DNA of 64,000 nucleotides, taken from JACKHA01 sp041401985. Lineage in GTDB: Bacteria > Planctomycetota > Phycisphaerae > Phycisphaerales > UBA1924. A program made the position numbers and the translations under genes. Positions 1-7,328 of this stretch are shown here, in pieces (the stretch's first letter is position 1; each line of letters opens with the position of its first letter). The notes under the pieces were generated by a model. That model was not told where the DNA came from. It saw only the letters and a list, made by a program, of their open reading frames with translations, and ran no database searches. The stretch lies in NCBI GenBank assembly GCA_041401985.1, contig JAWKTE010000009.1, forward strand, positions 62,001 through 126,000, given 5' to 3'.

Positions 1-2
1 TC

Positions 3-854
3 AGCGACCTGCCGGTGGACATCGTGGAGGTGCCGGCGGGGGCCGATGGCGTGGTGTCGGCGGCGGCTATTGAAAAGGCGCTCGACGCGCAGACGGCGTG
101 CCTGGTGGTGCAGTCGCCCAACGTGTTCGGGCTGGTGGAAGACTGGGAGGGGCTGTTCGCGGCGGCGAAGAGGGCGCCGGTGCAGGGTGTGGCGCCACTG
201 GCGATCGCGGTGTTCAACCCGATCTCGCTGGGGATGCTGCGGACGCCGGGTGAGTGCGGTGCGGACGTTGCGGCGGGCGAGGGCCAGGCGTTGGGCACGC
301 CGCTGCAGTTCGGCGGGCCGTACCTGGGGCTGTTCGCGGCGAAGAAGGAGTTCCTGCGTCGGATGCCGGGGCGGCTGGTGGGGCAGACGGCGGATCGGAA
401 GGGTCGGACGGGGTATTGCCTGACGCTGCAGACGCGAGAGCAGCACATCCGCAAGGACAAGGCGACGAGCAACATCTGCACGAACCAGGGTCTGTTCGCG
501 CTGCGTGCGACGATGTATATGACGGCGATGGGGCCGGGCGGGCTGCGGACGGTGGCCGAGCAGTGCTACCACAAGGCGCGGTACCTGGCGGGGAAGATCG
601 CGGGGCTGGAGGGGTATTCGCTCAAGCACTCCGGCGGCGGGCCCGGGTTCTGGAACGAGTTCGTGGTGTCGTGCCCGAAGCCGGCGGACGAGGTGGCGGC
701 GGGGTGCGCGGCGGCGGGCGTGCTGGCGGGCGTGCCGCTGGGCGATGCGCGGATGGACAGGATTGGCGGAGCCAACGACCTGCTTGTTGCGGTGACGGAG
801 AAGCGGACGCGGGCGGAGATGGACCGCCTGGTCGGGTTGCTCGCCGCGGTTTGA
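3..854 (+). CDS. gcvPA: Glycine dehydrogenase (decarboxylating) subunit 1, C-terminal part (partial)
   Basis: This is the C-terminal part of the alpha subunit of the split P-protein of the glycine cleavage system. With subunit 2 it decarboxylates glycine and passes the aminomethyl group to the lipoyl H-protein. The frame is open from base 3, so the start lies outside the window; about 283 residues are present, against a usual total near 450. Recognisable family segments are QSPNVFGLVEDW, TPLQFGGPYLG and REQHIRKDKATSNICTNQ, the last being the conserved block near the end of this subunit. The PLP lysine is carried by the other subunit. Its partner gcvPB lies about 1.1 kb downstream instead of being adjacent, because a DUF4160 gene and a toxin-antitoxin pair lie between them. 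Confidence 0.95.
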   Translation, partial: SDLPVDIVEVPAGADGVVSAAAIEKALDAQTACLVVQSPNVFGLVEDWEGLFAAAKRAPVQGVAPLAIAVFNPISLGMLRTPGECGADVAAGEGQALGTPLQFGGPYLGLFAAKKEFLRRMPGRLVGQTADRKGRTGYCLTLQTREQHIRKDKATSNICTNQGLFALRATMYMTAMGPGGLRTVAEQCYHKARYLAGKIAGLEGYSLKHSGGGPGFWNEFVVSCPKPADEVAAGCAAAGVLAGVPLGDARMDRIGGANDLLVAVTEKRTRAEMDRLVGLLAAV

Positions 855-929
855 GTGTTGGGCCCGCGGCCGGGCGTCGTGTTCCGCTGGAGCGGGCGCG
901 GGGCTGGCCCGGGCGAGCGGGGCGTTTGG

Positions 930-1166
930 ATGCACACGCTGCTGAAGGTTGACGGGTTCAAGTTCTACTTCTGGACGCAGGAGAGTTTCGAGCCGGCGCA
1001 CTTCCACGTGAGCAAGGGAGCGGCCAGCGCGAAGTGGTGGCTGGACCCGCTGAAGGAGGCGTGGGCCAAGGGGCTGAGCGACGAGGACAAGGCGAAGATC
1101 GGCGAGTTGGCGGCGGCGAACGCGGGCAAGTGGCTTGGGGAGTGGAAGCGGGTGATGGGCAAGTGA
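930..1166 (+). CDS. DUF4160-like protein
   Basis: This is a 78-residue protein starting at MHTLLKVDGFKFYFW. The N-terminal half carries the DUF4160 pattern: a G-(F/Y)-(K/R)-F-Y-F strand followed by EPAHFHV and an alanine/lysine-W-W-L segment. The longer open frame from 855 adds a proline/arginine-rich extension unlike the family, so the ATG at 930 is preferred. DUF4160 genes are often found next to a DUF2442 partner in arrangements resembling toxin-antitoxin modules. No such partner is visible here; the next gene is a reverse-strand VapC remnant. Biochemical function is unknown. The gene begins 75 bp after gcvPA on the same strand and may be co-transcribed with it. Confidence 0.7.
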   Translation: MHTLLKVDGFKFYFWTQESFEPAHFHVSKGAASAKWWLDPLKEAWAKGLSDEDKAKIGELAAANAGKWLGEWKRVMGK

Positions 1167-1181
1167 GGGTGGTCCCGTGGA

Positions 1182-1577
1182 TCACGGGGTGACGGTTATC
1201 AACGAGTCAACGCCCTTGAAGTCGCGCCCGTTGTGCGTCAGCAGTTCCAGCCCATGGCGTACAGCGGTGGAGGCGATCCAGCAGTCCGCGGTCGCGATCG
1301 GGTGTCCGGCCCTCTTTCGGTGCTCCGAGATCTGCGCCCAGCGCTCGGCCATCTCGGCGTCGTACGGCAGCACCACATACTGGCCGATGATCGCTCGGAG
1401 CGAATCCACTCGCTTTGTACCTCACCGTCGCGCGATCGCCCACGCGTGCAGTTCGGCGACGCTCATGAACGACAGGCACAAGGTCCGTCCCAGCATGAGC
1501 GGGGCATAGACGGCCGCCCGGCGATCGCCCTTGAACATGAACGAGAACACGTCGGTGTCCACGAGCAACGGCTTCAT
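1182..1577 (-). pseudogene. PIN-domain toxin (VapC family) interrupted by an in-frame TGA
   Basis: The frame encodes a PIN-domain ribonuclease of 131 codons. The N-terminal part MKPLLVDTDVFSF holds the first acidic residue, SVAELHAW the second, TADCWIA the third and LLTHNGRDF the last conserved block. Codon 52, at 1422-1424, is TGA and falls inside the helix after HAWAIARR. Both halves are in the same reading frame, so this is a nonsense change and not a frameshift; relatives usually have a tryptophan near this point, and TGG to TGA is a plausible route. The start codon overlaps the end of the antitoxin gene by 4 bp. The toxin is probably inactive, unless the stop is a sequencing error. A GTG at 1409 could in principle restart translation, but it would lack the first catalytic aspartate. 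Confidence 0.8.
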
Positions 1578-1843
1578 CGTCCGCGGCTCGCACGCAGCCA
1601 GTCGAGGAACTCGTCGATGTCGTCTTCCTCGGGCCACGCACCCCGCAGATCGTCCAGACTGGTCGGACCCGTGATGCCCTGTTCGCGCGCCAGGGCTTCG
1701 ACGGACTTGCTCTGCCAGTTCTCCAACACGGGCTTCGCCGAGCCGTTTGCCTTGGCGTGGAACTCGACCTCCGTCCCTTCGGGCAAGTTGACCGCCTCGG
1801 TGGGGCGGATGACGCCGTCCTGGTAGATGCCTCGAAACTCCAC
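1574..1843 (-). CDS. Antitoxin of the DUF104 / AF2212-like type
   Basis: This is an 89-residue protein starting at a GTG (VEFRGIYQDGVIRP). A GGAGG ribosome binding site lies about 8 bp upstream. The N-terminal strand pattern, FRGIYQDGVIRPTEAVNLPEG, is typical of the DUF104 (PF01954) family of small antitoxins that pair with PIN toxins. The acidic C-terminus (EEDDIDEFLDWLR) is suited to binding a toxin. The stop overlaps the downstream vapC start by 4 bp, so the two form an operon. The pair lies on the reverse strand between gcvPA and gcvPB. Because the toxin is broken, this may now be an orphan antitoxin. Confidence 0.75.
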   Translation of the reverse strand: MEFRGIYQDGVIRPTEAVNLPEGTEVEFHAKANGSAKPVLENWQSKSVEALAREQGITGPTSLDDLRGAWPEEDDIDEFLDWLRASRGR

Positions 1844-1999
1844 GGCGGGCCTCCGGTGCGGCGGGTCGTCCGCGTTTGCCGCTGGGCGGAAGTGTAGGTT
1901 GGAAAGGGGTTTCCGGGTATCGGCGGGGCGTGGAAGGATGGAGGGGGCGGGCCACGTGCGTACCATTGCCTCGCCCCTTTGCCGGAGAATGTTCAGACT

Positions 2000-3553
2000 A
2001 TGACGACGCTTGCTTCGCCCGCCGCCAGCAGCCCCAAGACCGCTCCAGAGTCCGCCGGCGCGCCCGTTTCGGACGTGTTCCGGCGCGGTGAGAAGCCGAC
2101 GGAGCCGACGATCTTCGAGAAGCACTCGGAGGGCGCGATCGCGATCGACCTGCCGGGGCTGGACGTTCCGGAGGCGGCGGTGCCCGAGGGGCTGCGGGGG
2201 CGGGGGGCACCGGGGTGGCCCGAGCTCGGGCAGCTCCAGGTGATCCGGCACTACACGCACCTGTCGCAGCGGAACTTCTCGCTGGACGGGGAGTTCTATC
2301 CGCTGGGCTCGTGCACGATGAAGTACAACCCGCGGATCAACGAGTGGGCCGCGGGGCTGCAGGGGTTCCGCGACATCCACCCGCTGCAGGACGAGTCGCA
2401 GATCCAGGGTCTGCTGGAGCTGCTGTGGACGACGCAGCGTTTCCTGGCGGAGGTGGCGGGGCTGCCTTGCGTGTCGGGCCAGCCGGCGGCGGGCGCGCAC
2501 GGGGAGTACACGGCCCTGAAGGTGATCCGCGCGTACTTCAAGGACAAGGGACAGGGGCAGCGGACGGTGGTATTCGCGCCGGACAACGCCCACGGGACGA
2601 ACCCGGCGTCGTGCGCGATGTGCGGGGCGGGGGCGGTGTCGATCAAGACGAAGGACGGGTACACGGACATCGACGATCTGAAGCGCGCGATCGACGCCCA
2701 CGGGGCGGAGAACATCGCGGCGATGATGATCACGAACCCGAACACGGCGGGGCTGTTCGACTCGAAGATCACCGAGGTGGCGGACATCCTGCACGAGATC
2801 GGGGCGCTGCTGTATCTCGACGGGGCGAACATGAACGCGGTGCTGGGCAAGACGCGTCCGGGCGACTTCGGCGCGGACGTGATGCACTACAACACGCACA
2901 AGACGTTCTCGACACCGCACGGGTGCGGCGGGCCGGGGTGGGGCCCGATCGCGGTGCGTGACTTTCTGGAGCCGTACCTGCCGGTGCCGCGGGTGGTGAA
3001 GCGCCCGGACGGGACGTTCGGGCTGGACTTCGGGGCGCCCAAGTCGGTGGGCAAGGTGCGGTCGTTCTTCGGGCAGGTTGGCGTGGCGGTGCGGTGCTAC
3101 ACGTATATCCGCGCGTGCGGCGGCAAGGGGCTGGAGCACATCGCCGAGACGAGCGTGCTGAACGCGAACTACATCGCGGCGAGGCTGCGGAGCGTTTTCG
3201 AGATGCCGTACTTCAAGCCCGAGAAGGGGATGTACTGCGCCCACGAGTTCGTGACGGTGCCGCGGCGGCTGCTGGACAAGGGCGTGACGCTGGTGGACAT
3301 CGCCAAGCGTCTGATCGACTACGGCATCCACCCGCCGACGATGCACTGGCCTGTGATCGACTGCCTGATGGCCGAGCCGACCGAGACCGAGAGCAAGCAG
3401 GTGCTGGACCGATTCTGCGATGTGCTGCTGCGGATCGCGGGGGAGATCGAGTCGTCGCCGGACGTTGTGCGCAACGCGCCGGGGGATGCGGTGATCGAGC
3501 GGATGGACGAGGTGGGTGCGGCGCGGAAGCCGGTGGTGGTGTGGGAGGGGTGA
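2000..3553 (+). CDS. gcvPB: Glycine dehydrogenase (decarboxylating) subunit 2
   Basis: This is the beta subunit of the two-part P-protein of the glycine cleavage system (517 residues). It carries the pyridoxal-phosphate site: the NTHKTFSTPHGCGGPG segment holds the Schiff-base lysine at about residue 301. Other family blocks are FYPLGSCTMKYNPR near the N-terminus, HGTNPASC and MMITNPNTAGLF. The ATG at 2000 is chosen over a TTG at 1979 in the same frame, since GGAG lies just upstream and the TTG has no binding site. The first 40 residues are alanine/proline-rich and not conserved. It is divergently oriented from the DUF104 antitoxin, with about 156 bp between them that should hold its own promoter. 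No glycine riboswitch was recognised there. Confidence 0.96.
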   Translation: MTTLASPAASSPKTAPESAGAPVSDVFRRGEKPTEPTIFEKHSEGAIAIDLPGLDVPEAAVPEGLRGRGAPGWPELGQLQVIRHYTHLSQRNFSLDGEFYPLGSCTMKYNPRINEWAAGLQGFRDIHPLQDESQIQGLLELLWTTQRFLAEVAGLPCVSGQPAAGAHGEYTALKVIRAYFKDKGQGQRTVVFAPDNAHGTNPASCAMCGAGAVSIKTKDGYTDIDDLKRAIDAHGAENIAAMMITNPNTAGLFDSKITEVADILHEIGALLYLDGANMNAVLGKTRPGDFGADVMHYNTHKTFSTPHGCGGPGWGPIAVRDFLEPYLPVPRVVKRPDGTFGLDFGAPKSVGKVRSFFGQVGVAVRCYTYIRACGGKGLEHIAETSVLNANYIAARLRSVFEMPYFKPEKGMYCAHEFVTVPRRLLDKGVTLVDIAKRLIDYGIHPPTMHWPVIDCLMAEPTETESKQVLDRFCDVLLRIAGEIESSPDVVRNAPGDAVIERMDEVGAARKPVVVWEG

Positions 3554-3622
3554 GGGGCGGGGCGTCCGGCCGCGCGTTCGCGTTCCACGCCCGGCGTCGA
3601 TAGAATGCGACCGGAGCACCCG

Positions 3623-3841
3623 ATGGCCCCGATCCGCAAGCACATTGTCACGGACGAGAACAGCAGGCCGGTGGCGGTGCAGATCGACTACGCCGACTGG
3701 ATGCGAATCGAGCGCCTTCTCGGCCAATCGGTCGTCGACGGAGCGGACAATAGCGAGGCGCTCAACAAACTGCGCGGCACCATCACCCTGAAGGAGGATC
3801 CGCTCGACCTTCAAAGGCGATGGCGAGACGAGTGGCCGTGA
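3623..3841 (+). CDS. Small antitoxin-like protein paired with a PIN toxin
   Basis: This is a 72-residue protein, MAPIRKHIVTDENSRPVAVQ..., starting at an ATG with GGAG 7 bp upstream. Its opening strand (I-V-T-D-E-N-x-R-P-V-A-V-Q-I-D-Y-x-D-W) resembles the Phd/YefM-like antitoxin fold found beside PIN toxins, and the C-terminus is acidic and tryptophan-rich. The end of the gene overlaps the PIN gene downstream, as is normal for toxin-antitoxin operons. A TAGAAT hexamer at 3601-3606 is a possible -10 element, although no good -35 was seen. Family assignment is by context and a short motif only. Confidence 0.65.
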   Translation: MAPIRKHIVTDENSRPVAVQIDYADWMRIERLLGQSVVDGADNSEALNKLRGTITLKEDPLDLQRRWRDEWP

Positions 3842-4215
3842 CCCACCTTCTGGACACCAACATCGTGCTCCTGCACCTCGCAGGCCGGCTCGGCGAGCGG
3901 CTTCCCGGCGGCGTTCACGGCGTTTCGGTGATTACGGAGATCGAGACGCTGTCATGGGCGGGGCTCGACGACGCGTCCGAACGACGGATCCGCGAGTTCC
4001 TCAAGACGGTGCGGGTGATCGAACTGGATCGCGCCGCCGCGGAGTCGGCGATCGCGATTCGACGGGCTCACGGCGTCAAGACTCCCGACGCGATCATCGC
4101 GGGAACGGCAAGAGCGATGGGTCTGAAACTCGTGACCAACGACGCAAGGCTGCTTCGGTTGGAAGTTGCCGGCCTTGACGTGCTCTCGATTCCGCTGGCG
4201 AATGGGCGTGAATGA
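3820..4215 (+). CDS. PIN-domain toxin (VapC family)
   Basis: This is a 131-residue PIN-domain ribonuclease. Conserved acidic positions are seen in LLDTNIVLL, VITEIETL, TPDAIIAGTA and VTNDARLL, giving the usual D-E-D-D set that binds the metal. Such toxins cleave RNA, commonly tRNA or rRNA, when freed from their antitoxin. Two starts are possible: ATG 3820, used here, and GTG 3838, which forms a GTGA overlap with the antitoxin stop and gives a product beginning VTHLLDTNIV. The gene is intact, in contrast to the VapC remnant at 1.2-1.6 kb. A 105 bp gap separates it from the sigma factor gene that follows. Confidence 0.85.
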   Translation: MARRVAVTHLLDTNIVLLHLAGRLGERLPGGVHGVSVITEIETLSWAGLDDASERRIREFLKTVRVIELDRAAAESAIAIRRAHGVKTPDAIIAGTARAMGLKLVTNDARLLRLEVAGLDVLSIPLANGRE

Positions 4216-4320
4216 CGCGCCACCTGCCAGATCCGACTGTGCGAGCCGCGAGCGGCTCGCTGGGTGCCGACGCTGTCGGGAGCGGCTCGGTTCACTCGGC
4301 GGCGCTTGCGTGGAGGATCG

Positions 4321-5052
4321 ATGATGGAGGCCGACGCCGGATCGACGATCGAGCGGCCCGGGCCGGCGGGCCGGGGCGTGGGGATCGAGCCCGCGCCGGG
4401 CGCTGCGGGCGGGACGCGTCCGTTCGGCGATGCGCCGGGTGCCGCCGATGAGGCGGACCTGGTCCGGCGTCTCAAGGCCGGTGAGGACGCGGCGTTCGAG
4501 GAACTGGTGCGGACGCTGACGCCGCGATTGCTGGCGGTGGCGCGTCGGGCCACGCGGACCGAGGCCGACGCGGAGGACGCGGTGCAGGAGGCGTTCCTCT
4601 CGGCGTTCAGGGCGATCGGCTCGTTCGACGGGCGGTCGACGCTCTCGACGTGGCTGCACCGGATCGTGGTGAACGCGGCCCTGATGAAGGCCCGGAAGGC
4701 CAGCACGCGGCGTGAGACGTCGATCGAGGCGCTGCTGCCGACCTTCGAAGGCGGGCACCACACCGCGTCGCCGCGCGAGTGGACGAACGAGGGTGTCACG
4801 GAACAGGGCGGGGTCGGCATCGAACGCAAGCTGGCGCTGTGGGAGGCGATCGCTCGGCTGCCCGAGGAGTTCCGCGACGTGGTGCTGATGCGTGATGTTG
4901 AGCAGATGGAGTCGAAGGCCGTGGCGGCGGCGCTGGGGATCAGCGATGCGCTGGTGCGTCAGCGTCTGCACCGGGCCCGCCAGGCGCTGGTGAAGATGCT
5001 CGAGCCGGTGATGGCGGGCGATGGCGGCGGAGCAAAGGAGGACGCGCGATGA
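4321..5052 (+). CDS. ECF-family RNA polymerase sigma factor
   Basis: This is a 243-residue sigma-70 family factor of the extracytoplasmic function type. Region 2 is seen in EADAEDAVQEAFLSAF and the following FDGRSTLSTWLHRIVVN. Region 4, with a helix-turn-helix, is LPEEFRDVVLMRDVEQM followed by KAVAAALGISDALVRQRLHRARQAL. The first 55 residues are glycine/alanine-rich and not part of either domain. The start is ATGATG at 4321 with GGAGG 8 bp upstream; the frame is open further up but without a binding site. The next gene overlaps by 4 bp (ATGA) and encodes a zinc-type anti-sigma factor, so this is a classical sigma/anti-sigma operon. The inducing signal cannot be read from the sequence. Confidence 0.93.
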   Translation: MMEADAGSTIERPGPAGRGVGIEPAPGAAGGTRPFGDAPGAADEADLVRRLKAGEDAAFEELVRTLTPRLLAVARRATRTEADAEDAVQEAFLSAFRAIGSFDGRSTLSTWLHRIVVNAALMKARKASTRRETSIEALLPTFEGGHHTASPREWTNEGVTEQGGVGIERKLALWEAIARLPEEFRDVVLMRDVEQMESKAVAAALGISDALVRQRLHRARQALVKMLEPVMAGDGGGAKEDAR

Positions 5053-5396
5053 ACCAGCCGAAGCGTCCGAATGCGGAGGGTGGAGCGGGCACGCCGTCGT
5101 GCCGCCCGCCGTGCCCCGACGCGGCTAAGACGGTCTCGTGCGAGGACTGCGCCGAGTTCCTGCTGGACTACATCGACGGTGCGTTGCCCGAGGACCAGCG
5201 GTTCAAGTTCGATTCGCACATCGCGTTCTGCCGCGACTGCGAGGTGTATCTGGAGAACTACCGCAAGGCGGCGGCGATGACGGCGGGGCTGGGTCGCGAC
5301 GAGCGTGTGCAGGCCGGGGCGCAGGTGCCCAAGGGGCTGGTGGAGGCGATCCTGGCGGCGCGGAAGCGGCAGGGCGGGGATCCGCACGGGCAGTGA
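5049..5396 (+). CDS. Zinc-finger anti-sigma factor
   Basis: This is a 115-residue cytoplasmic protein with a ZAS-type anti-sigma domain. The H-x3-C-x2-C signature is HIAFCRDC, preceded by CEDCAEFLLDYIDGALPED, which is the usual first helix and cysteine pair of the fold. There is no membrane segment, so it is expected to be a soluble regulator that may sense redox or zinc state directly. The start overlaps the sigma factor stop by 4 bp, implying translational coupling and a matched ratio of the two proteins. The C-terminal part (VPKGLVEAILAARKRQGG) resembles the tail of many soluble ZAS proteins. Confidence 0.85.
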   Translation: MNQPKRPNAEGGAGTPSCRPPCPDAAKTVSCEDCAEFLLDYIDGALPEDQRFKFDSHIAFCRDCEVYLENYRKAAAMTAGLGRDERVQAGAQVPKGLVEAILAARKRQGGDPHGQ

Positions 5397-5421
5397 GCGT
5401 TGCGCTCGTTCTCGGGGCTTT

Positions 5422-5451
5422 CATGTTCTGGGTTCTCATGTTCTGGGCTTG
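5422..5451. repeat. Two tandem 15-bp units in the gap before the second sigma factor
   Basis: The unit catgttctgggttct at 5422 is followed directly by catgttctgggcttg at 5437, so 12 of 15 positions match. It lies in the 87 bp gap between the anti-sigma gene and the second ECF sigma gene. Function is unknown; it could be chance duplication or part of a leader. Confidence 0.5.
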
Positions 5452-5483
5452 CATCGCCACGCCCCGCCCGTATCCTGCGGGCC

Positions 5484-6074
5484 ATGCCCGAGGACCCGCG
5501 ATCGGACGCCGAGTTGGTGCGGGCGATCAACCGCGGGCCGCCGGGGGCCGAGGCGGCGTTCGAGGCGCTGTACCGGCGGCATCGGGACTGGGCGCTGCGG
5601 GTGGCGCGTCGGCTGGGGGCGGCGGGGGTCGATCCGGCGGACCTCGTGCAGGAGGCGTTCATCACGCTGCTGGGCCAGTTCCCGGGCTTCCAACTGCGGG
5701 CGAAACTGACGACGTTCCTGTATCCGGTGCTGCGGAACCGGGCGCTGGCGGCGGGGCGGAAGCGGCGGGCGCTGCGGCTTGGTGGGGATGCGGCGGAGGA
5801 GCAGCAGCGATTTGCGGCGGGTGCAGGAGCGGGGCGCGACGAGGGTGGTGAGGGAGTGGCGCCGGCATACGCGTCGCTGCGGGAGGCCGTGGAAGAACTT
5901 CCCGAGGCCCAGCGCGAGGTCCTGCTGATGCGGCTGGTGGACCAGATGGACGTGCGGGAGGTGGCGCTGGCCCTCGGCGTGCCGGAGGGGACGGTCAAGA
6001 GCCGTCTGCACCACGCGCTGGCGTCGCTGCGGGGCGATCCGCGGGCGGCGGCGTGGCTGGACGAAGAAAAGTGA
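5484..6074 (+). CDS. ECF-family RNA polymerase sigma factor (second)
   Basis: This is a 196-residue sigma factor. Region 2 is visible in FEALYRRHRDWALRVARRLG and DPADLVQEAFITLLGQFPGF. Region 4 is LPEAQREVLLMRLVDQMDVREVALALGVPEGTVKSRLHHAL, a good helix-turn-helix. The ATG at 5484 gives a family-typical N-terminus (MPEDPRSDAELVRAINRG). The in-frame upstream extension is read from the catgttctggg repeat and is rejected. No zinc anti-sigma gene follows. The next gene, 45 bp away, encodes a small membrane protein with dockerin repeats that may take the anti-sigma position, but this is inference from order only. Confidence 0.92.
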   Translation: MPEDPRSDAELVRAINRGPPGAEAAFEALYRRHRDWALRVARRLGAAGVDPADLVQEAFITLLGQFPGFQLRAKLTTFLYPVLRNRALAAGRKRRALRLGGDAAEEQQRFAAGAGAGRDEGGEGVAPAYASLREAVEELPEAQREVLLMRLVDQMDVREVALALGVPEGTVKSRLHHALASLRGDPRAAAWLDEEK

Positions 6075-6119
6075 TCGCGGCGTGAACCGATGGGGCGGCC
6101 CGCGCACTGCACAGGTGCG

Positions 6120-6629
6120 ATGAGCCAGTCTTCCGGTGATAACCGCCCCGAACCGACGCCGGACCCGGTGGCGCCGCCACGCCTTGGGGAGGCGCTGCGC
6201 CGGGCGTACGACGCGGGCGAGATCGGTGATGTGGCCGGGCTTGACGCTGCGGTGCTGGGGGCCGCGGGTCGGCGGCTTGGACGCCGGCGTCTGCGATTGC
6301 GTCCGGTGCTGATCGGGGGCGGGCTGGCGGCTGCGGCGGGGCTGGCGATCGCGGCCATCGTGCTTGGCGTGGGCTCGCCGCGAGGCGGGCGGGGAGCGAT
6401 GGCGAACAGCCCGGCACAGGACCCGTCGCGGGGTGCCGCGCGGGGCCTGGTCTCGGCGTCGCCCGATGATCTCAATGCCGATGGGCACGTGGACATCCTG
6501 GACGCGCTGGCGTTGGCTCGCGCGATCCGCACCGGCGGCGGGCCCGATCTGAACGGCGATGGGGCGGCCGACGGGGCGGATGTGGATGCGCTGGCCCTGC
6601 GTGTGGTGAGCCTCGGGGGTGCGGGATGA
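6120..6629 (+). CDS. Membrane-anchored dockerin type I protein
   Basis: This is a 169-residue protein with three parts. A short N-terminal cytoplasmic region (residues 1-60) ends in an arginine cluster (GRRLGRRRLRLRP). One hydrophobic segment follows (about 62-84, alanine/glycine-rich). A C-terminal pair of dockerin type I repeats lies outside the membrane: DLNADGHVDILDALALARAI and DLNGDGAADGADVDALALRVV, each with the D-x-N-x-D-G calcium loop. The topology resembles anti-sigma or sigma-associated membrane proteins, and the gene lies between an ECF sigma gene and a cohesin-like gene that it overlaps by 4 bp. A dockerin-cohesin contact between the two products is a reasonable inference, not shown. 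Confidence 0.75.
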   Translation: MSQSSGDNRPEPTPDPVAPPRLGEALRRAYDAGEIGDVAGLDAAVLGAAGRRLGRRRLRLRPVLIGGGLAAAAGLAIAAIVLGVGSPRGGRGAMANSPAQDPSRGAARGLVSASPDDLNADGHVDILDALALARAIRTGGGPDLNGDGAADGADVDALALRVVSLGGAG

Positions 6630-7255
6630 GGCGGGCTCCTCGCGCCCATCCCGCCGTCCCCGCGCCGATCGTGCGGATCGCGTGCGTCGCGCTCGCGGCG
6701 ATGGCGCTCGCGTGGGTCGGGGCCCGCCAGCCCGAGGATGGTGGTTTGCCGACGGTTCGCCGTGCGGACGGAGGGGTGTATCGCATCGACCGGGACGACG
6801 CGGGGATCCGGTTTGTGGCGTTCGATGTGCTGATCGATCCACGGGGGCTGGCGCTGGCCGCGTACCAGGTTGAGATCGTCGGCGGCGCTGGTGGCGACGG
6901 TGCCGCGGCGACGCTGGTTGGCGTTGAGGGGGGCGACGGTGCGTACGCCGCGGCTCCGTACTACGACCCCGAGGCGTTGCACTCGACGCCCGTTTCGGAT
7001 GATGAGAACGAAGACGACGAGGCGCGTCCGCCCGAGCGGATCGTGCTGGCCGGGCTGGCCGGGGGCGTCGATGGCGTGCTGGCCGGCGGCGTCGAGGCGC
7101 CCGTCGGCGAGTGGCGCGTCGCGCGGCTGCACGTGATGGTCGAGGGCGGCGGCGAGCCTGTGTTTGCTGTGCGCCTAATCGTCGCGGGTGCGGACGAGCG
7201 GACGGCGATCGAGGCCGCGGTTCGCCTTGTGCCGGCTGAGATTCCTGATCCCTGA
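6626..7255 (+). CDS. Secreted protein with cohesin-like beta-sandwich
   Basis: This is a 209-residue protein with an N-terminal signal peptide (IVRIACVALAAMALAWVGA). The region from about residue 50 reads like the first strands of a cohesin or carbohydrate-binding beta-sandwich: IRFVAFDVLIDPRGLALAAYQVEIV. In such domains the phrase VDV-x-ID-x4-LAAYQVE is common in planctomycetes. An acidic stretch (DDENEDDEARPPE) sits in the middle. The start overlaps the dockerin gene by 4 bp, so the two are translationally coupled. No catalytic residues are recognised. The cohesin label is tentative and rests on the strand pattern and the dockerin neighbour. Confidence 0.55.
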   Translation: MRRAPRAHPAVPAPIVRIACVALAAMALAWVGARQPEDGGLPTVRRADGGVYRIDRDDAGIRFVAFDVLIDPRGLALAAYQVEIVGGAGGDGAAATLVGVEGGDGAYAAAPYYDPEALHSTPVSDDENEDDEARPPERIVLAGLAGGVDGVLAGGVEAPVGEWRVARLHVMVEGGGEPVFAVRLIVAGADERTAIEAAVRLVPAEIPDP

Positions 7256-7328
7256 TTCGCGTCCGAACTCTGGCCCCGGCGTCGCGCCGCGGCTTCGACA
7301 CCGACCCTTCCAAGACCGGAGCCCTGCC

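Noticed and set aside
1422..1424. Selenocysteine or programmed readthrough at the TGA in vapC
   Set aside because: No SECIS-like hairpin was noticed, and PIN toxins have no selenocysteine members that I know.
1844..1999. Glycine riboswitch ahead of gcvPB
   Set aside because: The 156-bp leader is short, and the conserved aptamer segments were not recognised.
1574..3814. A 746-codon reverse frame opposite gcvPB
   Set aside because: It is the antisense shadow of gcvPB: Arg/His/Pro-rich composition, no domain. Only its last 89 codons, on DNA beyond gcvPB, are real (the antitoxin).
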